Position numbers and translations under genes: made by a program. The notes below the pieces were generated by a model. That model saw only the letters and a program-made list of their open reading frames with translations. It ran no database searches and was not told where the DNA came from. Below, in pieces: positions 7,835-16,467 of a stretch of 28,122 nucleotides of DNA (positions within the stretch are counted from its first letter, which is position 1; every line of letters starts with the position of its first letter). Location: NCBI GenBank assembly GCA_043823315.1, contig JBDRAU010000073.1, forward strand, positions 1-28,122, in the 5' to 3' direction. This DNA is from JBDRAU01 sp043823315 (GTDB lineage Bacteria; Patescibacteriota; UBA1384; DTJR01).

Positions 7835-9493
7835 TTAAACAAAATCGGGAGAGTCAAGCTTCATTCTCCAGCCGGGCTTTTTCTTTTGATAATAATCTTG
7901 CAAGACCTTAACTTTAGAGTGTTTAGCAAAAGTTATAAACTTGTCCTTTGATTTTATCCATAATTTTTCATCGATAATTGAACTTAACTCATGGGGAATT
8001 TTAGCGACATTTTCTATTTCTAAATATCTGGTGAAGGGAGGCATTTTTTCCCCCTGACGCAAAAAGAGCTCCTTAAGCAAAATTTTTTCAATGTCGCGGC
8101 GAACGAGAAGATTAGCAGTTTCGTTTTCCTCATCTGTTGATAAATAAACCCGACTAGCTCCAGTTATTCTTATATCCATGATAGTTCTGATTAGGGCCGA
8201 GGTTATATTCAAATATGGCAAAGAGGAATAATAATCGAAAAACGGAATAAGAACGAGATCATAAATACTTTCAATTTTGTCCAATTCATTGATTGACTTT
8301 ACGATTATCTTCCCTTCGGTAATTTCACCCGAGACGGAGTTTTTTCCAAAAACCTGCTCAAGCTTTTGGATCATTTTTGAAAAGCTCATCCCGATTTTTT
8401 TTATTTTTGTGCTTTTGCATTGCGGACAGTTAACCGGAACAGGCGCAGAGCACTTAATACAAAGTAGGCTTTTATCTCGAAAGGTGTTGTTTTTGCATCC
8501 GCAGGCGATTTCTTTTTCGCAGTCTTGGCAAATGAAACGAGTTATTTCTTTAAAGTATCCTAAAACAAGCATCCGTTTAGAACTTTTAAAATCCTCTAAA
8601 AATTTTTGGTTTGAAAATATATTTTTTAAGCTCGGGCATAAAGAGATGCTTATTTCGTTTTTTAATTTTATTTTCTTAAATCTTTTTTTTAAAATTGCGG
8701 TGAGAATCTGCATTTGTGCGATACTATCGCCGATTATCAGATTATTCTTATAGATCGATGTGGCAATTAGAGCTAATTTGTAAGCATTGTACGATGGCTC
8801 CTGATCCTCAAAAAAAGCAAAGTTTTGACTTTGATCTAAGAATATATTTTCAAGTCGCGTAAACGGTAAGAAAAGTCCGTGACGAGCTGAAATAACGGTA
8901 AGGTTCTCTCCGCTTTGTAACTTTTGTAAAACGATCCGCTTTTCTTTTGAAGATAATTGCGAATGCCAAGGGTAGATTTCAATCGAGGGGTCTAATTTGT
9001 TAAAGGTTTTTATCGCGAACTTTATTTGTGATATTTCTGGAAGAATAACAAGGTTTTGTTTTTCCTTGTTAATTTTTTGCGCGTAATAGTTTAATCTTTC
9101 TGGGTAGGATCCTTCCAGAAAGATATATTCGGGTTTTTTTCCGCTCGCAGTATTCTTCTTGAAAGAAATATTTTTAAGGTCGGATTTATTTAGCTTTGGA
9201 ATAAAGTCAAAAACAGCCGAAGGTAAATCGCTTAAGAATTCATGCGCTATTTTTTCGGCGAGATCAAGTTGCTTTTTGCTAATCGCGCTTCCCGAGGTTA
9301 ATTTTCTAAGAACAGGTTGCTTTGCTTGAGGAGATTGATTTTTGACCTCTATTACCAAGGCATCGGTTTTGCGATTGTTAAAGAAAACCTCAACTAAACT
9401 AAGAGACTCGATTGTTCCAAGCTCGTTCGGAATCAAATAGTCAAATATGTAGTTTTTAGAGGTTTTTCGTCTGACTAAACAGCTCGCGATCAT
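7835..9493 (-). CDS. PriA-like primosomal protein with degenerate helicase motifs
   Basis: The overall plan is PriA (replication-restart helicase): an N-terminal DNA-binding region, a first ATPase lobe, a zinc-binding insert and a second lobe. Recognisable PriA signatures are LVILPEISQ, HSQLSSKEKRIVLQKLQSGE, and eight cysteines in four pairs (C322/C325, C331/C333, C345/C348, C356/C359). The Walker A site, normally TGSGKTEVY, reads EGSYPERLNYY. The DEEH box reads DQSQ (220-223). The GTQM and QVAGRAGR motifs of lobe 2 are not found. The length is 552 against about 700-730 in most bacteria. It is probably not an ATPase and may serve as a structural or loading factor. It overlaps obgE by 4 bases. 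Confidence 0.85.
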   Translation of the reverse strand: MIASCLVRRKTSKNYIFDYLIPNELGTIESLSLVEVFFNNRKTDALVIEVKNQSPQAKQPVLRKLTSGSAISKKQLDLAEKIAHEFLSDLPSAVFDFIPKLNKSDLKNISFKKNTASGKKPEYIFLEGSYPERLNYYAQKINKEKQNLVILPEISQIKFAIKTFNKLDPSIEIYPWHSQLSSKEKRIVLQKLQSGENLTVISARHGLFLPFTRLENIFLDQSQNFAFFEDQEPSYNAYKLALIATSIYKNNLIIGDSIAQMQILTAILKKRFKKIKLKNEISISLCPSLKNIFSNQKFLEDFKSSKRMLVLGYFKEITRFICQDCEKEIACGCKNNTFRDKSLLCIKCSAPVPVNCPQCKSTKIKKIGMSFSKMIQKLEQVFGKNSVSGEITEGKIIVKSINELDKIESIYDLVLIPFFDYYSSLPYLNITSALIRTIMDIRITGASRVYLSTDEENETANLLVRRDIEKILLKELFLRQGEKMPPFTRYLEIENVAKIPHELSSIIDEKLWIKSKDKFITFAKHSKVKVLQDYYQKKKPGWRMKLDSPDFV

Positions 9494-10437
9494 AAAAGTT
9501 TTGATATTTTCTCAAGCAATTTATCAATGTTTTTTGAAGTCGCCGCTGAAACAATGAGATCGTATTTAAATTTTTGTGTCACTTTTTGCGTTAGATCCGA
9601 TTTTGTCAAAATCACGATTTCTTTTTTCTCAAGTAACTTCGGATCAAACTGTCCGAGCTCCTTTCTGATTGAGTCATAATCTCTCTGGTAGTCGTTGCTG
9701 GTTGAATCGATCAAATGAACTAATATTCTATTTCGCAGGATGTGTTTCAAAAATTTGTGGCCCAGGCCCCTCCCTTGCGAGGCGCCCTCGATCAAACCCG
9801 GAATGTCACAGACGATAAACGTGATGTTCGCTGTTTTAACCACGCCTAAATTTGGCTCTAAAGTAGTAAAGGCATAGTCGGCAATTTTGACTTTTGCGTT
9901 CGAAATTACCGAAATTAATGTTGATTTTCCGGCGTTAGGTTTTCCGATTAATCCGACATCGGCGATCATTTTAAGTTCTAAAAACAACTCCTTCTCTTCT
10001 CCTGTTTCACCCGGTGTAGCTTCGCGCGGAACCCTGTTTGTAGCCGATTTAAAATGAACATTACCTAGGCCGCCTTTTCCGCCCCTTGCTATTACTACCG
10101 ACTCGTTGGGTTTGGTGAAATCGTAAATAATTTTCTTTGTAGACTTGTCGATAATGCTTGTGCCAACAGGAACCTTAATTTCCAGGTTCTTGCCTCCTTT
10201 GCCAAATCTTTTGTTCTTTGCTCCACTTGCGCCATTTTCAGCTTTGAAGATTTTCTTTCGGGCAAAATCATTCAGGACGTTTAAATCCGTCGAAGATATA
10301 AAAATAATGTCTCCTCCTTTGCCCCCATCACCCCCATCGGGTCCGCCCTTGTCGACATATTTTTCATGCCTAAAAGAAACGACTCCATCGCCGCCTCGGC
10401 CAGCCTCCACTGTGATCGTTGCTTCGTCAGTTAACAT
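9490..10437 (-). CDS. obgE: Obg-family GTPase, without C-terminal OCT domain
   Basis: A ribosome-associated GTPase linked to large-subunit maturation. The Gly-rich Obg fold comes first (VEAGRGGDGVVSFRHEKYV, GPDGGDGGKGGD), then the G domain: G1 GKPNAGKST, G2 DYAFTTLEPNLG, G3 DIPGLIEGA, G4 TKSD, G5 SAA. At 315 residues it ends with the G domain, so the OCT domain of longer Obg proteins is absent, a known variation. A TATACT box lies 11 bases before the ATG, with no convincing -35. The stop overlaps the PriA-like gene by 4 bases. Confidence 0.95.
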   Translation of the reverse strand: MLTDEATITVEAGRGGDGVVSFRHEKYVDKGGPDGGDGGKGGDIIFISSTDLNVLNDFARKKIFKAENGASGAKNKRFGKGGKNLEIKVPVGTSIIDKSTKKIIYDFTKPNESVVIARGGKGGLGNVHFKSATNRVPREATPGETGEEKELFLELKMIADVGLIGKPNAGKSTLISVISNAKVKIADYAFTTLEPNLGVVKTANITFIVCDIPGLIEGASQGRGLGHKFLKHILRNRILVHLIDSTSNDYQRDYDSIRKELGQFDPKLLEKKEIVILTKSDLTQKVTQKFKYDLIVSAATSKNIDKLLEKISKLL

Positions 10438-10478
10438 AGTCTTATGTTAGTATAATGCTTAAAAAAGTCAAAGAAATT

Positions 10479-11585
10479 TTAAAATGGGGGAACGGGACGG
10501 CCGTTAACTATGAGTTCAAAATGAAGATGGGGACCTGATGATCGGCCGGTATTTCCCGAATATGCAATAACCTGTCCTCGCGATACATAACCTCCGGTGC
10601 CTACATTGATAGAGCTTAAATGCGCGTAACGTGTGGCTCTGCCGGAACCGTGGTCAATGACGATTTGATTACCATATCCTCCGGACCAACCGCTTGAGAT
10701 TATAACAACCCTTCCTCCCGATGCAGCCATAACCGGAGTCCCCACGTTAGCCATATAGTCAATTCCAGTGTGTCCTCCTCCAAAGTATTGCGAAATGCTT
10801 CGGGAAGAAATCGGAGTAATTAAGCCTCCGGTATCCGAACCCTGATACCCGCCTTGATATGAAGTCTGATAGCTCGAGGCGTAGGATCTGGCTGAAAGTG
10901 CAAGTTTTCGATTTCTCTCCTCTGTCAGTTTCTTTTGGTATTCCTCTCTCTCTTTTTCTTCAGCTTCTTTGATAGCCACCAACCAATCGGTTGAAGTCGA
11001 AGTGTCGGAGGAGGGTATTTTTAAAACAGTTTGGGGTTTAATTTTATCTGCGTCTTCCGCCTTTAGATTGTTGGCATCCAATATGCTGGCGACGTGGAGT
11101 GAAAATTTTTCCGCAATTTGGGTGATTGTTTCACCCCCTAAAACCGTATAAGTTGCATCCTGCCGTGAAGGAGCATCGATTTTTTTGTTGGCGTTAAGTG
11201 ATAACTGCTGCGCCAGAGTGTAACTATCTTTCTCAACCAGTAGGTTTAACGCCACGTCTTCAGCATTTTCTTTTATTCCGGGGGTATACTTATTAAGCCT
11301 CTCCGCTAATTCACCGGCCTTGATAGGATCGAGCGGTTCGGAATATCTTTTTAACTCGGTATAAATCTGCTTATTGATTGTCGCTTCGGAGATCCAAGGC
11401 ATAAGTACGATAAAGATTAAAAGCAGAATATTAAAATAGCTCTTTCGATCAAGTAACTCGTTGTTTTTGAGTTTTTCCGAAAACAGCCCCACACTATTTA
11501 GGGCCTTTAATAGCAAAGCTGACACAATTTTGAGAGGGCTTCTTGTTTCTTGTTTCTTCTGGTGATCCTCAAATAAATCTCTCAT
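10479..11585 (-). CDS. LysM and M23-family peptidoglycan endopeptidase
   Basis: A membrane-anchored cell-wall enzyme. One hydrophobic segment (FNILLLIFIVLMPWI) near residue 55-68 anchors it, followed by a helical region, a LysM peptidoglycan-binding domain (YTVLGGETITQIAEKFSLHV), a charged coiled-coil-like stretch rich in Glu/Lys, and a C-terminal M23 metallopeptidase domain. Zinc ligands are seen in GGGHTGIDYM and HLHFE, with the further active-site His in RYAHLSS. M23 enzymes cut peptide cross-links in peptidoglycan, or act as activators when degenerate; here the site is intact. The ATG at 11585 was chosen because the possible upstream TTG at 11627 is itself the first base triplet of a TTGACA -35 box. 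The protein is then 368 residues. Confidence 0.9.
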   Translation of the reverse strand: MRDLFEDHQKKQETRSPLKIVSALLLKALNSVGLFSEKLKNNELLDRKSYFNILLLIFIVLMPWISEATINKQIYTELKRYSEPLDPIKAGELAERLNKYTPGIKENAEDVALNLLVEKDSYTLAQQLSLNANKKIDAPSRQDATYTVLGGETITQIAEKFSLHVASILDANNLKAEDADKIKPQTVLKIPSSDTSTSTDWLVAIKEAEEKEREEYQKKLTEERNRKLALSARSYASSYQTSYQGGYQGSDTGGLITPISSRSISQYFGGGHTGIDYMANVGTPVMAASGGRVVIISSGWSGGYGNQIVIDHGSGRATRYAHLSSINVGTGGYVSRGQVIAYSGNTGRSSGPHLHFELIVNGRPVPPF

Positions 11586-11597
11586 AAAGCAATAATG

Positions 11598-11627
11598 ATA
11601 ATACTTCTTCTCTTTGGGGATTGTCAA
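11598..11627 (-). promoter_or_regulatory. Promoter of the M23 peptidase gene, near-leaderless
   Basis: On the minus strand TTGACA (11627-11622) and TATTAT (11603-11598) are separated by 18 bases. The ATG at 11585 is only 12 bases after the -10 box, so the 5' leader would be about five bases. No Shine-Dalgarno site is present. Confidence 0.7.
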
Positions 11628-11648
11628 TATTTAGAACAATATAAAAAA

Positions 11649-13442
11649 TTAATTGACGGGTCTTTTATTGAGCATTCTAAGTTTTTCTTCGACCATGATG
11701 AATTCCAGGATGTCTTTTTCTTTTAACTTTAATTCTCCGATATAACTCACTCCGCACTCAAAATTTTTGTCAACTTGATTAACTTTTTCATTTCCAACCC
11801 TTATCGAGTCGGTTTTAAGCTCCCCAAATAATTCATCATTGCGGAAGGCCTTTATTTTTGTTCCTGGTGAGACCTTACCGGATATTACCTTTCCTCCGAC
11901 GATACCACGATCCTTTTCTTTTCTGAAAATTTTGACGATTTCGAGTTTACCGATTGATTTTTCGATGATTTCGGGCTCTAACATTCCTTCGAGCGCTGCT
12001 GTTACCTCATCGATCAATTCATAAATTATTTCGTATTTTGAAATTTTTACGAGGGACGCTTCTGCCATCTTTAGAACTGCCGGAGGAACGGGTACTCTGA
12101 AAGCTAAAATTGCTGCGTGACTGGCAATTGCCAGGTTCACGTCTGATTCGGTAATAGCCCCCACGCCTTCGGAGGCAATTACTATCTTTACTCCCTCTCC
12201 GGTAATTTCCTCGAGTGATCCTTTGATTGCATCAAGAGATCCTTTAACGTCAGCGCGAAGAATAATTTTAAGTTCCTTGAGCTTGCCTTCTTTTGCTTCT
12301 TGGGAAAACTCGGCTAAACCGCTCGTTTTTCGGATAGTTTTTGCCGATTGACTTTTTTGAATGTCACTGACCATCTCTTTAGCCGTTTTTTCATCCTTGG
12401 CAACCGAGATTATTGATCCAACTTTGGGGACTTTTTTAAATCCTGCGATTAGGACAGGATCAGCAGGATAGGCTTCTTTGATTCTGCTGCCTAACCAATT
12501 CTCCATGAATCTGATTTTTGAGTGTTCTTCGTCATAGATCATAATATCGCCAGATTTGAAGATGCCTTTTTGAACAATTACTGTCGCTACTGCGCCTTTG
12601 CCAACTTGAACCTTGCTCTCCACAATCATTGCTTCCCCGTTTACATCAATGGGAGCTTTCAACTGTTCGACTTCAGCAGTTAAAATAACCATTTCCAGTA
12701 GTTTGTCCAGGTTCTCACCCGTTTTTGCAGAAACTGGTATCATCGGGGTTTTGCCGCTCCACTCTTCGGGAACCAGATTATATTCGGAAAGTTCTCTTTT
12801 TACTTTATCGGGATCGGCGTCAGGCTTATCCATTTTATTAATTGCAACGATAATTGGAGCTTTGGCTGCCTTTGCATGAGAGATTGCCTCAACTGTTTGA
12901 GGTTTTACCCCTTCGTCGGCGGCAACTACAAGAATGATTATATCTGTGATGTTTGCGCCTTGAGCTCGCATTTTTGAGAAAGCCTCATGACCGGGAGTAT
13001 CCAGAAAAGTAATAATCTTCTCGATCTTTTTCCCTTTTTCTTTCATCTCGATTTTAGTTTGATAAGCGCCGATGTGTTGAGTAATCCCGCCGGATTCAGT
13101 TTCAATGATGTTTGTACTGCGAATGGCATCAAGTAATTTAGTCTTACCGTGGTCAACGTGGCCCATGATCGTAACTATTGGTGGCCTGTCTTTCAGGGTG
13201 TGTTTCTTATCGGATTTTTCATTTCTTTGTACGTTTTCGTCTGCTTGCTCTGAAGTGCTAAAACCAAATTCGTCAGCAATAATCGAGGCAGTATCGAAAT
13301 CGATGCTTTCGTTGATACTTGCTGCAACTCCGTTTTGCATCAGTTTTTTTATAATTTCAACAGGACTAACCGATACTTCGTCGGCTAGTAATTTAACTGG
13401 AACCACGGAGGGAAGTGTGATGCTATTTTTTTCGTTTGTCAT
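11649..13442 (-). CDS. infB: Translation initiation factor IF-2
   Basis: A GTPase that places initiator tRNA on the small subunit and promotes subunit joining. A short IF2N-type domain (VSPVEIIKKLMQNG) is followed by the G domain: G1 GHVDHGKT, G3 DTPGHEAF, G4 NKMDKPDADP, G5 SAKTGENLDKLL. Domains II-IV follow (ILRADVKGSLDAIKGSLEEI, then the C-terminal tRNA-binding barrel). At 597 residues it has the compact N-terminus seen in many small-genome bacteria. Its start overlaps the gyrA 3' end by 20 bases, so the two are probably translated from one mRNA. The gene neighbours usual for infB (nusA, rbfA) are not here. Confidence 0.97.
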   Translation of the reverse strand: MTNEKNSITLPSVVPVKLLADEVSVSPVEIIKKLMQNGVAASINESIDFDTASIIADEFGFSTSEQADENVQRNEKSDKKHTLKDRPPIVTIMGHVDHGKTKLLDAIRSTNIIETESGGITQHIGAYQTKIEMKEKGKKIEKIITFLDTPGHEAFSKMRAQGANITDIIILVVAADEGVKPQTVEAISHAKAAKAPIIVAINKMDKPDADPDKVKRELSEYNLVPEEWSGKTPMIPVSAKTGENLDKLLEMVILTAEVEQLKAPIDVNGEAMIVESKVQVGKGAVATVIVQKGIFKSGDIMIYDEEHSKIRFMENWLGSRIKEAYPADPVLIAGFKKVPKVGSIISVAKDEKTAKEMVSDIQKSQSAKTIRKTSGLAEFSQEAKEGKLKELKIILRADVKGSLDAIKGSLEEITGEGVKIVIASEGVGAITESDVNLAIASHAAILAFRVPVPPAVLKMAEASLVKISKYEIIYELIDEVTAALEGMLEPEIIEKSIGKLEIVKIFRKEKDRGIVGGKVISGKVSPGTKIKAFRNDELFGELKTDSIRVGNEKVNQVDKNFECGVSYIGELKLKEKDILEFIMVEEKLRMLNKRPVN

Positions 13443-16191
13443 AATAATTTATTTCGAGTTCGGATTTTTCGCTCGTCTTGATGTCCTCGCTCTCCGGCTC
13501 ATCGATTTCGACGGCATCGGTTGCGATAGCCGAAACCGATGCAACTTTGTCCTTGCCGCTCAATCTCATTAGCCTAACCCCCTTAGTGTCCCGGCCGAGC
13601 TGTTTAGCTGCCTTCATGGGGATTCTAATGACCTGTCCGTTCCTGGAAGCAATGATTAGATCTTTGTTTGTCTCATCTGTGATAATTGCCTCGACAACCT
13701 TGCCCGTCTTTTCTGAGTTTCGAGAGGCAATAACGCCGTATCCTCCCCGTTTTTGTATGGGGAAATTTTTAAGAATTAGCGTTCTTTTACCAAAGCCGTT
13801 TTCCAGGACGGTTATAAGTTCAAACTTGTTTGTGTCCTTTGAGAAGTTTGAAGTCGAAATAACCCTGTCTTCTTCTCGGAGTCTTATGCCGATTACACCA
13901 GCAGCTGATCTTCCCATGGATCGGACTTCTTTTTCCTCGAACAAGATTCCCTTACCGTTTTTGGTTACTGTCACAACATAGTCACTTCCGCTTGTAATTT
14001 GGATGAACCTCAGCTCGTCTTTATCTCTAAGCTTGATTGCGATTAATCCGGTTTTTCTGATGTTTGAATAAGCTGAAACAGGCGTTTTTTTAATTACGCC
14101 GGACTTGGTTGTCATCATGAAAAACTTATCGTCTACCTTTGCTTTTTTGGGGATTATGAGCATTGCGGTAACTTTTTCGTCGGGAGATATTTGAATGAAA
14201 TTTACGACCGAAGTTCCGCGGGCCTGTCTTGAGGAGGAAGGAATCTCATATACTTTTTGTGAAAACACCTTTCCGAGGTTAGTAAAGAAATATACCGAAT
14301 CGTGCGTGCTGGCAATATTCATTTTAATCACTTGATCTTCTTCTTTAGGAGTAATTCCGATAATACCTTTTCCGCCGCGTCCTTGCTTCTTATAAGCATC
14401 AACGGACACTCTTTTAACGTAGTTACCTGCTGTCAACGTTACCACGACGCTTTCATCGGGGATGAGATCTTCGGCCTTAAAATCGCCAATCTCTTGTGTG
14501 ATAATTTTAGTTCTTCTCTTAACGGCATATTTGTCCTTAAGCTCAGTGGTTTCTTGTTTGATAATTTCCAGAACTTTTTTTGGATCCTTGAGGATTTGCG
14601 CTAATTCGTCTATTAATTTGAGTTTGTCTGCAAGTTCGCTTTCAACCCTCCTGCGTTCAAGAGCGGCAAGTGCCGAAAGGCGCATATCAAGGATTGCGCT
14701 TGATTGAACGTCGGTGAATTTGTATTTGCTCATCAAGTTCTTGTGAGCATCTTCTCGGCTTTCCGACTTTCTAATTAGGCTAATTATCTCATCTATGTGA
14801 TCAAGGGCCTTTTTTAGGCCTTCTAGGATGTGGGCTCTTTCCTTGGCCCTGTCAAGATCAAATTGTGTTCGGCGTCTTATCACCTCCTTGCGATGAGCAA
14901 TAAATTCTTTTAAGGCTGACTTTAGATTTAAAATTCTTGGCTGAATGCGATCAACAAGTGCAAGCATATTGATGTGAAATGAAGTCTGAAGCGAGGTGAG
15001 CGAATACAATTTATTTAGAACCTTCTTTGGATACGCGGTTGATTTTAGTTCGATTACTATTCGAACACTTTTGGTTCGGTCGGATTCATCCCGAAGTTCA
15101 GTAATTCCGTCAAGTTTTTTCTCCTTAACTAAATTGGCAATTTTTGTGATTAAATCGGCTTTATTTACCTGGAAGGGGATAGAAGAAACGATTATCTGAA
15201 AACCTCTCTTTGTCTCGCTTATCTCGGCCTCACCCCTAATAATGACTTTACCACGTCCTGTAGCAAGAGCGTTTTTAATTCCCTCCGACCCATGGATCGT
15301 GCCTCCAGTTGGAAAGTCAGGGCCTTTTACAAATTGCATTAGGTTTTCGATAGTTGCTTCGGGATTATCTACAAGGTGGATAATCCCATCGCAAAGCTCC
15401 CCGAGGTTGTGGGGCGGAATGTTGGTGGCCATACCGACTGCAATTCCGACAGTTCCATTTACGAGTAGGTTTGGAACTTTAGTCGGGAGAACGACTGGTT
15501 CTTTGAGTGTGGAGTCGTAGTTTGGAACGTAGTCAACGGTTTCTTTCTCGATATCAGCGAGCATTTCTTCGGAAATTCTAGACATGCGGGCCTCGGTATA
15601 TCGCGGAGCCGCCGCCGGATCGCCATCCATTGAGCCGAAGTTTCCCTGCCCGCTAACCAGAGTGTGGTTCATCTTGAAGTCCTGAGCCATACCGACGATC
15701 GTATCGTATACAGCCATGTCTCCATGAGGGTGATATTTACCAAGTACTTCTCCTACGATCTTGGCAGATTTTGTAAATCTCGATCCGGCCGTTAGGTTCA
15801 TCTCTCCCATTGTGAAAATGATTCGGCGGTGAACTGGTTTGAGGCCGTCTCTGGCGTCGGGTAAGGCCCGAGCAACGATAACACTCATTGCATAGTCAAG
15901 ATATGACTTTTCTATCTCGTCAACGATATTGTGGTTAGCAACTTCACCAAATTCAGTTTTGTGGTAGTCAAACTTAGGTGGTTCCGGAAAGTTTAGGTCA
16001 GCATCGACAACTTCTTCATTTTTGTCGTCCTTATCATTCTGATCATCCTTCTCGAGGGCTTCTTGCACTTTATCTTCTTTGTCTAATTCTGCACATTTAA
16101 GCAATCGCTCTTCATCTTCTTTGCGAATTTCTTTTTCCTGATTCTCCTTTTTGGGGTCAGGGTTTTTGTCTTTTGGATTTTTTTGAGTCAT
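13423..16191 (-). CDS. gyrA: DNA gyrase subunit A
   Basis: The breakage-reunion subunit of gyrase, with the catalytic Tyr198 in AAAPRYTEARMS. The winged-helix/tower core is followed by the six-blade C-terminal wrapping domain. The GyrA box is QGRGGKG (603-609) rather than QRRGGKG. The quinolone region reads HPHGDMAVYD: Met159 replaces the usual Ser83 (E. coli numbering), while Asp87 is kept. The first 75 residues are an extra, highly charged extension (many Asp, Glu, Lys) before the normal N-terminus, so the protein has 922 residues. It lies 276 bases after gyrB with a palindromic element between. Its 3' end overlaps infB. Confidence 0.97.
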   Translation of the reverse strand: MTQKNPKDKNPDPKKENQEKEIRKEDEERLLKCAELDKEDKVQEALEKDDQNDKDDKNEEVVDADLNFPEPPKFDYHKTEFGEVANHNIVDEIEKSYLDYAMSVIVARALPDARDGLKPVHRRIIFTMGEMNLTAGSRFTKSAKIVGEVLGKYHPHGDMAVYDTIVGMAQDFKMNHTLVSGQGNFGSMDGDPAAAPRYTEARMSRISEEMLADIEKETVDYVPNYDSTLKEPVVLPTKVPNLLVNGTVGIAVGMATNIPPHNLGELCDGIIHLVDNPEATIENLMQFVKGPDFPTGGTIHGSEGIKNALATGRGKVIIRGEAEISETKRGFQIIVSSIPFQVNKADLITKIANLVKEKKLDGITELRDESDRTKSVRIVIELKSTAYPKKVLNKLYSLTSLQTSFHINMLALVDRIQPRILNLKSALKEFIAHRKEVIRRRTQFDLDRAKERAHILEGLKKALDHIDEIISLIRKSESREDAHKNLMSKYKFTDVQSSAILDMRLSALAALERRRVESELADKLKLIDELAQILKDPKKVLEIIKQETTELKDKYAVKRRTKIITQEIGDFKAEDLIPDESVVVTLTAGNYVKRVSVDAYKKQGRGGKGIIGITPKEEDQVIKMNIASTHDSVYFFTNLGKVFSQKVYEIPSSSRQARGTSVVNFIQISPDEKVTAMLIIPKKAKVDDKFFMMTTKSGVIKKTPVSAYSNIRKTGLIAIKLRDKDELRFIQITSGSDYVVTVTKNGKGILFEEKEVRSMGRSAAGVIGIRLREEDRVISTSNFSKDTNKFELITVLENGFGKRTLILKNFPIQKRGGYGVIASRNSEKTGKVVEAIITDETNKDLIIASRNGQVIRIPMKAAKQLGRDTKGVRLMRLSGKDKVASVSAIATDAVEIDEPESEDIKTSEKSELEINYYDKRKK

Positions 16192-16203
16192 TTTTTTGTC
16201 TTG

Positions 16204-16319
16204 GCCCGTTAGAGACAGAAAGCTAGAAGCTTTCTAAATTCTCGCACGGACGGTTTTGCATTATTTTAATTTGATTTTTTATCTTTTTGTTTAATTTTAT
16301 CGGATTGTCTCTAACGGGC
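16204..16319. repeat. 116-bp element with perfect 14-bp terminal inverted repeats, upstream of gyrA
   Basis: GCCCGTTAGAGACA (16204-16217) and its exact complement (16306-16319) bracket an AT-rich interior with no gene. Just inside the left end, GAAAGCT-AGA-AGCTTTC (16218-16234) is another perfect hairpin. It ends 12 bases before the gyrA ATG and its other end overlaps the stop of the small ORF. No target duplication is obvious. It could be a MITE-like insertion or a structured gyrA leader. Confidence 0.7.
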
Positions 16320-16456
16320 TAAATATCTAAATTGGCAACAGTTTTAGCTCTCGTTTGTCCACCGACGTTCTTACTGTAAAAGGGACTTTGTCCTCTACTT
16401 ACAGTGCGAACTTTGGACGGACTGCACTTTACTTTTATTGTTTGATTAAATTTCAT
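16319..16456 (-). CDS. Small ORF whose last 12 residues repeat the GyrB C-terminus
   Basis: A 45-codon ORF, MKFNQTIKVK to a TAG stop, begins 11 bases after the gyrB stop. Its last 12 residues, QTRAKTVANLDI, are identical to the end of GyrB, but 7 of the 12 codons differ synonymously and the stop is TAG rather than TAA (30 of 39 bases match). The upstream 33 residues show no similarity to GyrB and are encoded mostly by a long hairpin (16357-16418). No Shine-Dalgarno site is seen. It may be a remnant of an older gyrB allele left after recombination, or a real small protein. Expression is unknown. Confidence 0.45.
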   Translation of the reverse strand: MKFNQTIKVKCSPSKVRTVSRGQSPFYSKNVGGQTRAKTVANLDI

Positions 16457-16467
16457 ATTTAGTTTAA

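Noticed and set aside
11586..11627. TTG start for the M23 peptidase, 14 codons upstream of the ATG
   Set aside because: The TTG is the beginning of a TTGACA -35 box with a -10 box 18 bases later; the start codon would lie upstream of the likely transcription start.
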